NCBI RefSeq assembly: GCF_000003815.2
Contig: NC_049979.1
Coordinates: 7,457,105 to 7,521,104, forward strand
DNA from: Branchiostoma floridae
Lineage: Eukaryota; Chordata; Leptocardii; Amphioxiformes; Branchiostomatidae
Direction: 5' to 3'
Length of the DNA stretch: 64,000 nucleotides
Part shown: positions 1 to 12,000 of the stretch, in pieces
Position numbering within the stretch: position 1 is the stretch's first letter
Layout: each line of letters opens with the position of its first letter
Notes under the pieces: generated by a model
What the model saw: the letters and a program-made list of their open reading frames with translations, nothing else
Databases searched by the model: none
What the model was told of the DNA's origin: nothing
Made by a program: the position numbers and the translations under genes

Positions 1-634
1 AATGAAATAAGAATAAGTTTATGTCTTTTTGATAGTAAGTAAATAGCTAGTAAATATGTACATATTAGGAAGTGTTTTCAGATTGTATGTTGCTTAAGTC
101 TCAGAAAATGTTCTTACTTCTTGGAAACAGACTGATGTCACAAATGCCAGTGACTCAGCCCTTGTTTGATCTACATTTCCTGCTAACTCCACGCAAACAA
201 ATCAGAAGTGACAACACTGGCCAAACTGCTCAGTTATTTGGTTGTCAGACTTTGCCTCTTGCACCTTCATAAACATTCATAAACATAAATTTGTACAGTT
301 ATGTACATGCACATCTTGACTTAAGCCAACAATCATGTCCATTGGTTGCACGCCTTCTGACAGTAACATCAAATGATGTCTAAGCAACAGATCCAGCAGG
401 TCAATAAAGCCAACTGAATGTACATCGATCATTGTGTTCTCCGATCTTGATTATAGTGGTAACATTAACAGTGTTTTTGTTCTTTACTTAACTTGCTCAA
501 TTTCTCTAACTGAAATAATGAACTGTGGTGTTGCATTGAAAAGGCCCAGGGCTTCCAGATATCAACTGTTACTTGATCTTGTGCACAATCCACAAACATG
601 ACATGGAAATGTCAGTGACAGGATGTGCACAGGA
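1..634. other. Upstream non-coding flank of the galaxin-like gene
   Basis: No exon with splice signals and no recognisable protein is visible. The short open frames here show no domain or conserved composition. It presumably holds distal promoter sequence for the gene starting at 733. Confidence 0.5.
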
Positions 635-640
635 TATAAA
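635..640 (+). promoter_or_regulatory. TATA box of the galaxin-like gene
   Basis: A TATAAA hexamer (context GGATATAAAATG) lies 93 bp before the ATG at 733. A start site 25-30 bp downstream would give a 5'UTR of about 65-70 nt. The distance and strand fit the gene well. There is no transcript evidence. Confidence 0.55.
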
Positions 641-732
641 ATGTGCGACTACACCACATCACCCCACAATAGCTACACGTACACTCTCCAGACTGAACTT
701 GACTGAGGACTGCTTCAAAAGACGTTCTAAAT

Positions 733-3700
733 ATGTGTAAGACATTCAGTTTCCAAGGTGTAAATGTATTTCTGATGTGTGTACTGGTGTTTCTGATAGT
801 GGGACAGGGCTGCTGTGCAGACCACGGGCTGTTCGACAACTCAACCCACATGTGCTGCCAGGGGGAAAAGACAGTCAAGCGGAATGAATGCTGCCAAGGG
901 CAAGTCCATTCCCCTGAAGAGGGGAGGACAGCATGCTGTGCAGGGACAGCATACAACCCAGACACCCACTCCTGCTGCCAGGACACAGTTGTGAATGGTA
1001 ATATCACACTTTCTGTCATTTGCTGACAGCTACATGTACATGTATGTCATGTCTGTCCCAAATTGTCACCTTTAATCATAGTCTTCTACATTCTAAAAGG
1101 CAAATTTGGTCATATTCTTTACCTTTTTCACATTTCTACATGTTCTTACTTTTCCCTATATACTAGTATTAAAAGAAACATTTTCCCTCCATTAATGATG
1201 AAGTTTTCCATTACTGCTACCCACAGGTACTGGTCAGTGTTGTGGAAAGGCTGTGATGGACCCCAACACGGATTCCTGTTGTCAAGGTAACATTACCCTC
1301 AGCGGTAGCCGTACTTACAAAGGACTGTATCATTTTCTGTTTTCAATTTATTTAAACATTTTTTTACTATCTTTGTTCAGTTGTATTTCTGCTATGTTGC
1401 TGTGCATGATATCAAAGACAAATATGGATAAAGGCGTACATGTGGTGCAGAAGCTGATTTTATGTACATGGATGTTCAACAGACACCATTGAGCAGAATG
1501 CCAGTGTGCCACAGACCAGCCCCTACCATGGATGCTGTGGCTCCCACTCTATGAACAACCAAACCCACACATGCTGTGCCAGTACAGCAGTGCCAAAGGG
1601 AGTGGGGAGGACCTGCTGTGGTAAAAGTAAGTCTCTATTGATTTTATTCCTTACACCTTTGGATACTTTGTTTTAGAAAAATGCAGGTATCGTGTATCAA
1701 TTAAGGTATGGCACATGTTAATGCATTGACATCAAAGTTTCAAACAAGGTGGGAAGTATGGGTGCTTGCTTGCTCAGTATAGGTTTTATTCAATGCATTG
1801 AATCCTTGCATTGCATCATGTGTGTTCGTCCGTCGGCATCGACAATGACCAGTTGTCCCGTCAGAATTGGTGAGTCCTGCTGTGGCTGAGTCCAATACAA
1901 GCTCTGAAGGTTCTGCCACAGACAGGACACAGGTGGGTTGCTGAAGTAGACACAGGTCTGTTGCTGAAGTAGACACAGGTGGGTTGCTGAAGTAGTATCA
2001 TGTGTACACCTGCAGGAACCTACGACCTGGAGTCTGAGCTGTGCTGTGGACCTAACCATGACGTCGTACAAACCAAAGCCACCAACAACACCCGGTGCTG
2101 TGGGTCCACCACGTACGAGTTTGGTGAGGAGAAGTGCTGCGGGGCCGTCCTGAAGATCCCCGCGGGCAGGGAGTGCTGTAGATACCGGGGCTACGACCCC
2201 AGGAATGCTACCTGCTGTGGAGGTGAGGCCTGCCAAACAGATATGCTGATTATCTCCATGAAAAATGGAGATATTGTTTTTGTGTGTGTGTGATTTTATG
2301 GATTTTTTTAGGATTAGGTTTGCATTATTTTAATACCACCAGAAGCTATAATATACAGCTAAATGTAGAGCTGACAGAGTATAACACATATTATAGAATG
2401 CAACGTGGTATATTCCGTATCACCCATAGCACGACCCAAAACACGTTAGAATGTATTCTAATGTGGCAACCCTGTGTTATCTCCTTATCCAAATCACCTA
2501 TATCAAACATGACGGTTGTGACCTAGGTATGACATAAACATTTCTATGCAAAATGTTATATGCCAAGCTTCTAAGTTAAGGGAATCATCCATCAGCAAGT
2601 ATGAAAACATCAGCAGAATGTGTAAAGGGAAGATTACTGTTCTTCCTCTTCCCAGCCTTTACTAAAGTTGTCTGCCTTGATGTACCCTAATGTGTGGAGA
2701 AATTTTACTGATTCTGTCACATCATCTTCCTCCTCATAGGTCAGGTTCACAATGGCATCCCAAAGGACAAGAAGATGTGCTGTGGTGACACCATGAGGAC
2801 AGATCAACAGCTCTGCTGCAAAGACAACAACTGGAAATACCGACTTCTTACAAAGAGGGGCCAGGAAGACATGTGCTGCCTGGATCACGATACCAATGAC
2901 ATCTTGTTATACGACAGTGAAGACAAGGTATGAGTCAGTTATAAAGTCTGTTCTAGACAATTTTAACAACCAAAAAAAAAGAAACAAAATCAATGGTTCC
3001 TGGTGAGAGACCAATGTGCAGATGTTGGCATATTGGCGCACCAAATCCGTAGTGTGTGTTTGGCACACATTTAGACAGATTAGCCAAAGAGGCTCAGTGG
3101 GCGTCACTCAACTGTCAGGGAAAGTCGTGTTAAGTGCCTTTCCCAAGGGCACAGCATTGGGGCATGGTGGGTATCAAACTCGGGACCTCTGAACGCTTTA
3201 CCAGTTATGCCACACTAACGCCAATTTCAGACAATTTCAAAGAGGCAGGAATATACTGCATACGACGGTGTACTGCTAATATGAAACATGGCTGGGAGTA
3301 AAATGTTTATGGCTCTGTACTTCATTTCTCAGGTCTGCCTCCATGGTAAGCTGTCTTTCAAAGTGCAGGGCCAGCAGCTGTGTGGAAGCACGTACTTCGA
3401 CCCCCGCGAGAAAATCTGCTGCTCTGGAGTTCTTCACTCCAAGGGAGATGAAGCAGACAGGATGTGTTGTGGGAGGGGCCCTCGGGCATACTCCCCATCA
3501 TACCAGTCCTGCTGCCATGGGCGCATCAGAACAGATCCTGGACATATCTGGGGGTAAGATAACAATCAGCTGCAAATTTAAGAACAACGCTTTCACATTC
3601 TCTCTGAACATCATTAAGGACAAAAATGTTTAATTAGTGACTCAGTCTCGTATGAGTAATCTGCATACAAGCACTACTTTAAATCAGAGCTAAATTCTAA

Positions 3701-6700
3701 TATGTTCTGTTCACTGTATAAACCCCACAGCTGCTGCAGAGGTAAGTTCTACCACAAGAATGAACATGACTGTTCAGGACCCCATCAGCGGCTGGTTTCA
3801 TATGTTGGGGAGACTCCCACACGTCCTCCACCTAACATCCAGACATCTCCAGCAAGAGAAATGATCACCTGTGCAGGTAGGCAGTACAGCAGGTGGAGTG
3901 AGGATGGCCGAGAGAAAAGGTGCTGCAAAGTGTGGACGTACTTCCCACACAACCAGACCTGCTGTGGATCCAGAGTCTATGACCTGCCAGAAGAGACAGC
4001 CGGGTAACTACATTCACTCCATTCTTATAACCTTTTTCTGTTCAAAACAAGGTTCGACTGCAAAGTCACACACCAGGGGGCTCAAAATCGACCTTGATCT
4101 TTGTCTTTCCAAGACCTACTCACATACCAAATATCAGTACAATCCATCCAGAGGATTTTACATGTAAGTTATGCTGACCATAAATATTTGGAAACACAGA
4201 CACACAGACAAAAGTATACCTCCATTTTTCATGGAGGTAACTAACACCTTGTACCAGTTTAAAACCAGTATCAGATCACTAGCTGAGTAAGCCCACAGCA
4301 CATAAATATGCTTGTATCCATACAATGGATATAAACATGAGTAACCAATGTCTTTCTTGCACATCTTCCAACAGTGTTTCCAATAAGGTTTGACTCGAAT
4401 CCACCCAGAGCATGTGCCAGTCAAACATTCTGACATGACTCTCAACACTCTCACACTTACAGATGCTGCCAAGGGGTTGCCTATGAAAACACCACACAGT
4501 GCTGCATCCAGCGGAAAATACAAAACTGCACAGACCAGCCCATCCCTTCCAACCCCACCCACACCAAAGTGCAGTTCTCCTGCAGTGGGTACAAGCATGA
4601 CAGGTATGATGAACAGGGCAACGAGAGGAAGTGCTGTGGAGGTAGCACCAAGAGCTATACTCCTGCCACACAGAAGTGCTGTGGCACAAGAGTAGCAGAC
4701 ATCCCAAGTTCCAAGGCTGGGTATGTTACACCGAATACACATGTAGAAATATAGTGTTTTAAATTTGTCTTTTGCCTTATACAAATACTGCCTTATATAT
4801 TATACTGGTATCTGCTATGACTTGCTTTTGTGTCTTTCGATTATCAATGGATGGAATATGAAGAATTTGGAAGTTTTCAAGTAAAACACAAGAAAAGCCT
4901 TGTCCACACAAGACATGCATTAAGGTCATCCATGTACACCCAGGTGCTGCCGTGGGACACCTTACAGTAAGGACATCTCCAGATGCCGTGGAGGACGACT
5001 GATTCCCCGGCCTCAGCCAAATTCACCTCCTCCTGAAAGGACTACTCCTCAACATCCAGTTGAAATTTCTACTCCTCAACATCCAGTTGAAATTTCTACT
5101 CCTCAACATCCAGAGGACAAAGGTGAGAAGACATTTTTATACAGATTAATGATTCTCTACTCTTATGTCTCTTTTTCTCTCTACTTTTAAGAGTTACTAG
5201 CACATACAAAGAAAGATTAATTACTAAGACACAAGCTTGAATGTGTTATTTTGTAAATGTATGTGTAGTATACACATGTTTGTTCCTTGGATCAACTGTC
5301 TTCTGATGTCTGCAGTGACTTTTCTGCTATTTGTTTGTAAAGGCTTTGCATTCATTCTCGTTGAGCTTCCTTAGAATCAAAGTTTGTCTATTCCTTTGTT
5401 TGTTTGTCCATTAAGACAAAAGCACCATCCCCAGCTCTACCACCCTCACAACTACCACAACAACTGTCGACCCGTCTACCCTCACCCCACCATGGAAACC
5501 CAACTACTCTGAGTGTGGTGGCAAGGAGTACAATCCGACCACTTACATCTGCTACAAGAACAAGACATTCTCAAGNNNNNNNNNNNNNNNNNNNNNNNNN
5601 NNNNNNNNNNNNNNNNNNNNNNNNNNNNNNNNNNNNNNNNNNNNNNNNNNNNNNNNNNNNNNNNNNNNNNNNNNNAGGATAAGTATGATGTCTGCAATGG
5701 CAACCTCTTCATCACCACTAAGGAGAAGTGCTGTGACGGACGCATCAGGAAGCTTAAGAAACGTAAAACAGAGTGCTGCGGCAAATGGCTGGTGAACCCC
5801 CGGCGCATGGACTGCACCGACAACAAGCCTGTCAAGAGAACGGGTACTAGAAGGGTACATTCCTGTAATTGCTGTGATTCACCTAATCCTCTCCACACAG
5901 AAATCACATCTGAATGTTGCTGCTTTCCTCTTGCTGGCTGTGGCACAAATGTACTACATCAATGCAAACATTGGGTCTCTGAAATAGCCCACCTATGGAC
6001 TATGGCTTAAGAAACCCGAAACATTTAACTTAACCAAACCTGAACACTGTTACTGACCTCTTGGTGCTGTATATGTGCCATTCCAACAAGTGTCATTCTT
6101 TGGTTGTGTCCAGCTACAGCAATATCTTCCCTCTTTTTACAGCTCATTCAGAAATCACTCATATAGAAATTATTTCAGTTACCTGACTCAAGGAAGTTGT
6201 TTATTGAAGTGTATGATTGGAAACTGACATCAAATCCAGACTAATGTACGCAGAAATTTGAGCAGGTCATTGGGTGGTCTTAAACTTATAAAATCGGATG
6301 AAGACTATAATTGTATAAAATTTTTCTGCATAATTGTTCATCCTCACCCTATGCTGACAGGTACTTAGCTACATGAAGTTCAGACTATGATAAAGGTACT
6401 AAATTTTTTTTCTTTGCAGTTACGTGTGAGGAAAAATGTGATACCAAGTTCAAACGCAGGCTGGACTGGAAATTCCCTGAATGCTCGAAGACACACAGTA
6501 AGCAATGAATTAAGATCAAGCCTTCTGGATACTTAGCAGTTAGGAAAACTTGCCATAAAAGACTTTCCTTCTTTCTGCTACATGGCTAGGAGTACAAGAC
6601 TCCTTTTGTATTGTTATTGAATAACGAAGCTGCTATGATTCCATGCCAATCTTGAAAGAATTTTGAAACAGGCTGAAGGTACAAACTTTACTACCTGGGC

Positions 6701-7225
6701 ATGAAAGACATGAAGGAGTTTGAAAACTAATAAGATCTTAGCAAACCTTCTGTCTTGAAGTGTCCAATTTACTTGACTCTCAAATAGTTTCCAAGATATG
6801 ACATGATTTCAAATTCAGGGGAGTAATGAATTCGCAATGCCAAACTGAACTGTCTCCTTTTCCTAATAGTATTCTCAGCAAAAGTCCAGGAGGAGCTCGA
6901 GGTTCCCCTGATGAACACCAACATAACCACCTTCATCCTGACTGACATTGATGACGGAACAGCAACATCCAGGAGACAAACCAACAAGAACAACAAGCCG
7001 CTGCAAAACTACCTGTTCATGCAGGTTCACCGATGTCAGTGCCCCACTTTTCGTGTGGGCAGGAGATATCTTTTTTTGACAGATGCCAACATCGCCAGCG
7101 GTGCATTTGTGTACGATCCGCTTAACGATGTGGTGATAAGGTATAAGCTCGACAGGATGTTTCTTATCAAGAAGTTGCACAAAAGGGGAAAGTGTTATGG
7201 GGAGGTTTACTACCCTACTATTTGA
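733..7225 (+). CDS. Secreted galaxin-repeat protein with C-terminal netrin-like (NTR/C345C) domain
   Basis: Exons: 733-997, 1227-1286, 1483-1620, 2016-2222, 2740-2927, 3333-3553, 3731-4003, 4463-4720, 4944-5122, 5416-5575, gap, 5676-5843, 6420-6497, 6870-7225 (TGA). Intron phases are 1,1,1,1,0,2,2,2,1, then 1,1 after the gap; all joins outside the gap keep frame. About 850 residues are visible. The N-terminus is a hydrophobic signal peptide (VFLMCVLVFLIVGQG). The body carries 31 Cys-Cys pairs in galaxin-type spacing (CCG...Y....CC), with several N-glycosylation sequons. A proline/threonine-rich linker (exons 9-10) leads to two more CC motifs. The last two exons look like an NTR module: Cys cluster, FSAKV strand, HRCQCP, VGRRYLFL, and a late KRGKC. 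Galaxins are secreted or matrix proteins of coral skeleton and also occur in non-calcifying animals. NTR domains occur in netrins, complement C3-C5 and protease inhibitors. The function here is unknown; an extracellular matrix role is inferred. Confidence 0.85.
1926..1994. repeat. 23-bp tandem repeat, three copies, in galaxin intron 3
   Basis: Three adjacent 23-bp units (1926-1948, 1949-1971, 1972-1994). The middle unit differs at GGTCTG versus GGTGGG. It ends about 20 bp before the exon-4 acceptor AG at 2014-2015, so it lies in the branch-point/polypyrimidine zone. Confidence 0.9.
2245..2290. repeat. Fragment of the 'tctccat...atggaga' hairpin-ended repeat
   Basis: A short inverted repeat (TCTCCAT GAAAA ATGGAGA) is followed by a GT-rich stretch. 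It resembles the ends at 4218-4240 and 61508-61535, where it terminates RTE-like repeats. It lies in an intron of the galaxin-like gene. Confidence 0.35.
3105..3225 (-). mobile_element. tRNA-derived SINE fragment
   Basis: Read on the minus strand, the head has a pol III A-box-like TGGCATAACTGG and a B-box-like GAGTTTGATACCC, as in a tRNA. A body segment follows (CCTTGGGAAAGGCAC...ACGACTTTCCC). The same body occurs in the element at 22075-22430, which shows a dispersed family. The copy is truncated and sits in intron 5 of the galaxin-like gene. Confidence 0.65.
4059..4240 (+). mobile_element. 3' end of an RTE-like repeat in galaxin intron 7
   Basis: The order AGGGGGC-CAAAATC, then ACCAAATATCAGTACAATCCATCCAG, then a CACAGACACACAGAC tract, then the hairpin ACCTCCAT-TTTTC-ATGGAGGT matches the better-preserved copy ending at about 61543 element by element. 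It lies wholly within the intron. The RTE assignment rests on recalled 3'-end style and is tentative. Confidence 0.45.
5044..5113 (+). repeat. 27-bp coding minisatellite (TPQHPVEIS repeats) in galaxin exon 9
   Basis: Two full 27-bp units (5044-5070, 5071-5097) and a partial third (5098-5113) run in frame, encoding a nine-residue repeat, TPQHPVEIS. It forms part of the Pro/Thr-rich linker between the galaxin repeats and the C-terminal part. A unit length divisible by three lets copy number change without a frameshift. Confidence 0.9.
5576..5675. other. Assembly gap of exactly 100 N
   Basis: The run of N interrupts galaxin coding sequence on both sides. The codon frame before the gap (starting at 5418) and after it (5678) differ if 100 is the real length, so the length is a placeholder. 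At least part of one exon, possibly an intron, is missing. Confidence 0.95.
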
Positions 7226-8430
7226 GTTGTATTGTGACATGCAAAAGTCGATAACCAAGATGGATTTGGACAGTTTCAAAATATTGACAAGAATGTTTGG
7301 TCAAAACTAGGTTCACATCAGATGTTGTCTACTTTGAAATCACTGTTTGTATTTTGGCATTACTAAATGTGAATAACCCTTGTTATCAATGTGCTTATTA
7401 TGTTTGTTGGCAACCAACATGAAGAAACTATTGGTAGTTTGAATCGAATCCACTTTGAATTCCCCCTTTTGTGTAACTCTCTGTGAGAGCATGAGTCCAG
7501 AGAAGTGAGCTTGTGTAGACAGGTGATGATGTCCTGTCAGTGTGTTGGTGTCATGTACATGTATGTTTGCCTGGAGGAGCTGTAGATGACAGTTGTGTGA
7601 TACGTGTTTGATGAAAGCTATGCTATTTTGGTGTATTTTGATAATTTCTAGTCAAGTAATGCTTTCATCAGTTATTTGGTGTGATTGGTTTAATTATTAT
7701 AATATAGATTTATACGGATATACCCAAGTGTATATCATTTAGAAGTGGAAAATACTGACAGTGTTGGCTACTTAGTGTAGTGAGACTACAATTAAATGTT
7801 GCAGGCAGCTATTCACCATGGATCTTTTTGGATTAGGAATAACCAGTATGTATGTACATAACGATACTTGTATTTTATAAGTTTTATACGTTTTATAAAT
7901 CTACAAAGGATAGCTTTATAACCACTACCATTATTGTGTGCATCACGGAGCTGTACATAAATAACTTAATGCCATGAGAAAGTTTGACTTGATAGCTTTC
8001 ATTTCCTATTAGATGGAATGTGTGATTACAACACTAGAGCCCCATACCCTGTATTATATGATTTTAACCATTATATAACAATATAGACACTTCTACATTA
8101 CTTTTAGACAAACTAATTATGTTTACATTTTTGGTTTCAACCAAACTAGAATGTTTTTATTTTTAAACTAAAGTATTTGTTTCCAAACTGACAAACTACT
8201 GTCAATTGAAATATGTGAGAAACAACCGACAAAAGACTCATATTGTAGGTCAACTGCAAGTTGACCACTATTTGCAACTAGTATGCTTTATCTCAGCTTT
8301 CGTCAATTGTATTTTATTGAACTAACAGTTTGACAGCCTGTCTCTTTCATGTGCTTATCATAAGCTTATAACGTGATTACAATGTGTTGGCTATTGTGTA
8401 CTATTTTGGTGGAGTGGAATAAAAATTCCT
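7226..8430 (+). other. Probable 3'UTR of the galaxin-like gene, with poly(A) signal
   Basis: About 1.2 kb of AT-rich sequence follows the TGA at 7223-7225, with no exon-like frame. A canonical AATAAA lies at 8418-8423, a plausible polyadenylation signal. The UTR extent is inferred and an earlier cleavage site is possible. Confidence 0.45.
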
Positions 8431-8596
8431 AAAAATGCCACCTGACCATCATTTTCATTTTCCATAATCAAATCTCATCAATGTTATGCATTTCCAAGAC
8501 TGGACATTGTCTACATATATGTAAGTGCCCTTTCATAAAAATCCAGCCTCCACTAAGCCTTCCTGGATGATTGTAGATAGCAGAATTTGAAAAAAA

Positions 8597-8710
8597 ATTA
8601 GGGTGAATAAGTGGCAAGAAGAGAGAGGGCAACATTTCCTGTGTGGCTAAACTCCTCTGGCAAATCATTCTCCCTATAGCCAGCATAGTTAGTCTGGTAC
8701 TGACTAACAA
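8597..8710. repeat. Dispersed repeat copy A (shared with 57760-57910)
   Basis: GGGTGAAT... followed by AAACTCCTCTGGCAAATCAT-TCTCCCTA and CCAGCATA...CTGGTA is shared with 57760-57910 in the same orientation. This marks an interspersed repeat of unknown class. It sits between the convergent galaxin-like and TFB2M genes. Confidence 0.6.
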
Positions 8711-9082
8711 AAGCCCATGAGCCTAGTACTTGGGACCCCGCCTTGCATCACAAAGGACAATAGTTTCTCTTTTGGTGTTGCCTGACCATAGGAAACTATG
8801 CTAACATGATTTAAAATTGAGTAACTTTTTGCATATGATCCTAACGATTTAGTGGTTAAACCAGTTTTTCTAGTTAGCTGTACTTGTATGGAATTGTTCC
8901 GCTAGTTCATTCTAGTGATGCTGAAGAAGAGTGATGGATATCACTTGAAACGTCCGGAAGGAAATATCCGGAAGTAAATATCGTATTTGAATATTGCTTA
9001 CCTGGATGTCTAACCTTCATAAACTTACCCATGAGCCTAGTAAGACACAAAAGATACACAACCCTGTTGCCATATCTACCTG

Positions 9083-12000
9083 TCAGGCTGCTCTGTTGTT
9101 GATGGAGTGGATCTGTTCGTAAGCCTCGTCCTCCCACCAGGTGTTGTGGAAGCTGCCATTCTTCAGCAGCAGGAGGAACAGCTTCATGAACTGTGCTGGG
9201 GAGAGGTCGCCCGCCCGCATGTCCGGCCTCAGCCCCAGGTCTGACAGAATGTTCAAGCTGCCGGGCACCCAGATTCTGGTGGAAAGCAAAGTCGAAATCT
9301 TTCCCACAGTTTTCTGTGGTTTGCTACCAAATACAGGGGCATTTTCCATAAATAGCTTTTAACTATGCCAACTAGATGTGCAAAGGTTAGATGTGACAGA
9401 TTGTGCACTGTAACATAACCAGCTGCTGCCATGCTGCATGCCTGTGAAGCTCTTGTTTATACTAATACTAGGGTAGTTATATTAATACTAGCTATACAGA
9501 TACAAATATACAATCATGTAGGTTATAAGATACAAAAATGTAACAATTCCTTACACTGGCCAAATCAAGGAATATACCCTGTCATATTAACTAAAGGGTA
9601 GCAGAATGATACAATCAAATGTAAGAATGTCACATGGTTACAAAACCATACACTTACTCCATCCTGTCTGTAAGTTTGGCTCTAGGCTTGGCCATGAGCT
9701 GTCTAACGAGGAAGATGAACTGGCTGCCATTCTGTGGGGTCAGTCCCTGGTCAAACAGGGCCGCTTTAGGGGTCAGCCTCACCAGACACATGTGGTCATT
9801 TACAAACTGTGGAGAGAAAAAAATGGAGAACAAAATATGATTATTAATTTCTTAATGATAAAAAGACTTAGGTAAAATCTCCATCCATTGATAGTTATGA
9901 GCAAGTAAATATCAAATAAAGGTGTCAAGCCTACAGATACAATGTACTTTGAAAAGATGCACCTGAAAACTACAAAGTACAAACAAACTTCCCCAAACCC
10001 CTAGTGAAAGCTTAACCATCACCATTTACTGTGCAAGAAAATGAGCCACAAGTCAGATGTTTGACATTTTTGTCTTCTTGTCAATGTGTATCTAAAGAAA
10101 CAAGAAAGATGCACAATAGTCTTATTTATGTTTTATAGTTAGGAGGTTTACAACTTACCCTGTCTGCATTAGCCTTGTGCTTATAAGTTGTTTGACCCTT
10201 GACTTGTACAGGCAAAAATCTAGAATTGGGTTCCTTTGTGGGAAAATGGAACACAAAATTAGATCTTCATCATTATTCATACACTATAGAAAAGGATACA
10301 CTATCCAAATCATTTCAAATAGCTACATCAAATCCTATAAGAAGGGCTAACATTAGAGTTCTATCTGTAGTAAACAAGCTGCAATGCTAGCATACCTTTA
10401 GAAGAAGTTGGATGTCAAAGCAGGCTTGACACAGGATGGAGGTGCTCTCATAAATAACAAGGTCCACGCCTGGTGGAGCTGTAATCATCTGAAGGGGAGA
10501 AAGGTGAGCCATATCAAAATTCTAAGTCTTCTTAATATGTAGAAAGCAAAAATATTTGCTGTTGCTCTGTCAGTGGTCTGCACTCACCAAAAGTAGAAAC
10601 ATGCCTACATTGTGCACTACCAAAAATTTTTAACAACTTACAGAGATAAATCTTGAGAGCATATGAAATTACAATTCATACTGGACTACCAAAAGATGAA
10701 GGTACCCACATTATACACTTTTTCTGTTATAAAGAGATTGAGCTCCATACGCCCATACTCAAACAGTGATGATCTCTCCAGGATCCTGTAGCACAAGTGT
10801 CTTAGGTGTGTCTTCTCTTTCTCCTGGGACAACATCCCAACGACTCGCACAACCACTTCTGGAATTGCCACAAAAAATCTATTATAGCACTATCCGCAAC
10901 ATACCACATAAATCACAGGCTTGCCAATACTCTACTGTAGTTGTAAGTTTTTTTTGTGTCTGAGTGATAAAGCAGCTTCAAAGCTCCCACACATTCAGCA
11001 AAACATCATGTACCTGTGTATACTGGTAAAATAAGGTTTCAGTTACTGTTCTATCATGACTGTGATTCTTACCTTCTTTCCAGTGAGCAGGTTGGATTTT
11101 GTTGAACAGTTCTACAGATGAGATAGCTGGCTGTTTGATGACCCCATCTCCCATGGGATCTATCCTGAAGAAGTCTGCATACTTTACATGTACTCTGTCC
11201 CTGACATGCTTAGCTAGAGCCTGTCAAGGGTAAAATAAGTATAATTAACACCTTCCTTGTATCATGTTATCACAGAAATAGAGTATATTTAAGCAGTGTA
11301 ACAAAACAATTCATTAAGATAGTTTGTCAGCAATCTTAGGTTTCACTGTGAAGTTCTTTCTGGACTTAAAAAATCCTTTGTGTCATATAATACCACTATA
11401 TGTTTTGGAATCTTCACTTATATATTCATAGTAGAAATACCACATCTCTGTTGCTGACATTTTGTTTGTATGTTCATATAAAAAACAAAGGAAACTGAAC
11501 TATTTTCCTCTATTTGCTACCACCACCTAAGCTAGTAAAGACAGCTTGCCATACATAATTACCGGTAAGACTCATCTAATGCTCGCTACAATCTGATGAG
11601 TCTCAGTGATGACTTAACGTAAGTAGGGGATAAAAACACTTAACTGTGTAATTTGTCACAACAGACAGGACCCTACCATGCTGTATGGCAGAAACAGTTT
11701 GTCATTCTCCAGTATGAGAATCCTGCTGGCTCCAGCTGCCAGCAACTCTCTTGTCACAACACCTGGGCCTGTAGGACACAAGAACTTTGTCACAATACAC
11801 ACATACATTCATTGACAAAGAATACCAGATACCAGAGTATAAGCATGATATATGAAATGTATGTTTAATCATACCAAATTTTGCATAATGAATTACATTA
11901 CAACACACTTGTAGTTACCATAAACTTAAAGGAATGCCTCTTACCTGGATTGAGCTCAAATATCCACTGCTTGTTCTCTGAAAGATCTCCCAGGTGATCG

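Noticed and set aside
3288-3332. ATG-led start MAGSKMFMALYFISQ just before galaxin exon 6
   Set aside because: The AG acceptor at 3331-3332 and phase continuity with exon 5 show this is intron; the apparent start is a by-product.
8920-8990. 'GAAGAAGAGTGATGG...GAAACGTCC' motif, also loosely at 43560-43605
   Set aside because: It resembles dispersed 'GAAACGTC' repeats of marine genomes, but the two copies are too diverged and short to define an element.
10859-10871. MAIPEV as the beginning of TFB2M exon 5
   Set aside because: An acceptor at 10880 leaves the wrong phase. The AG at 10860-10859 restores phase and continues directly into EVVVRVVGM.
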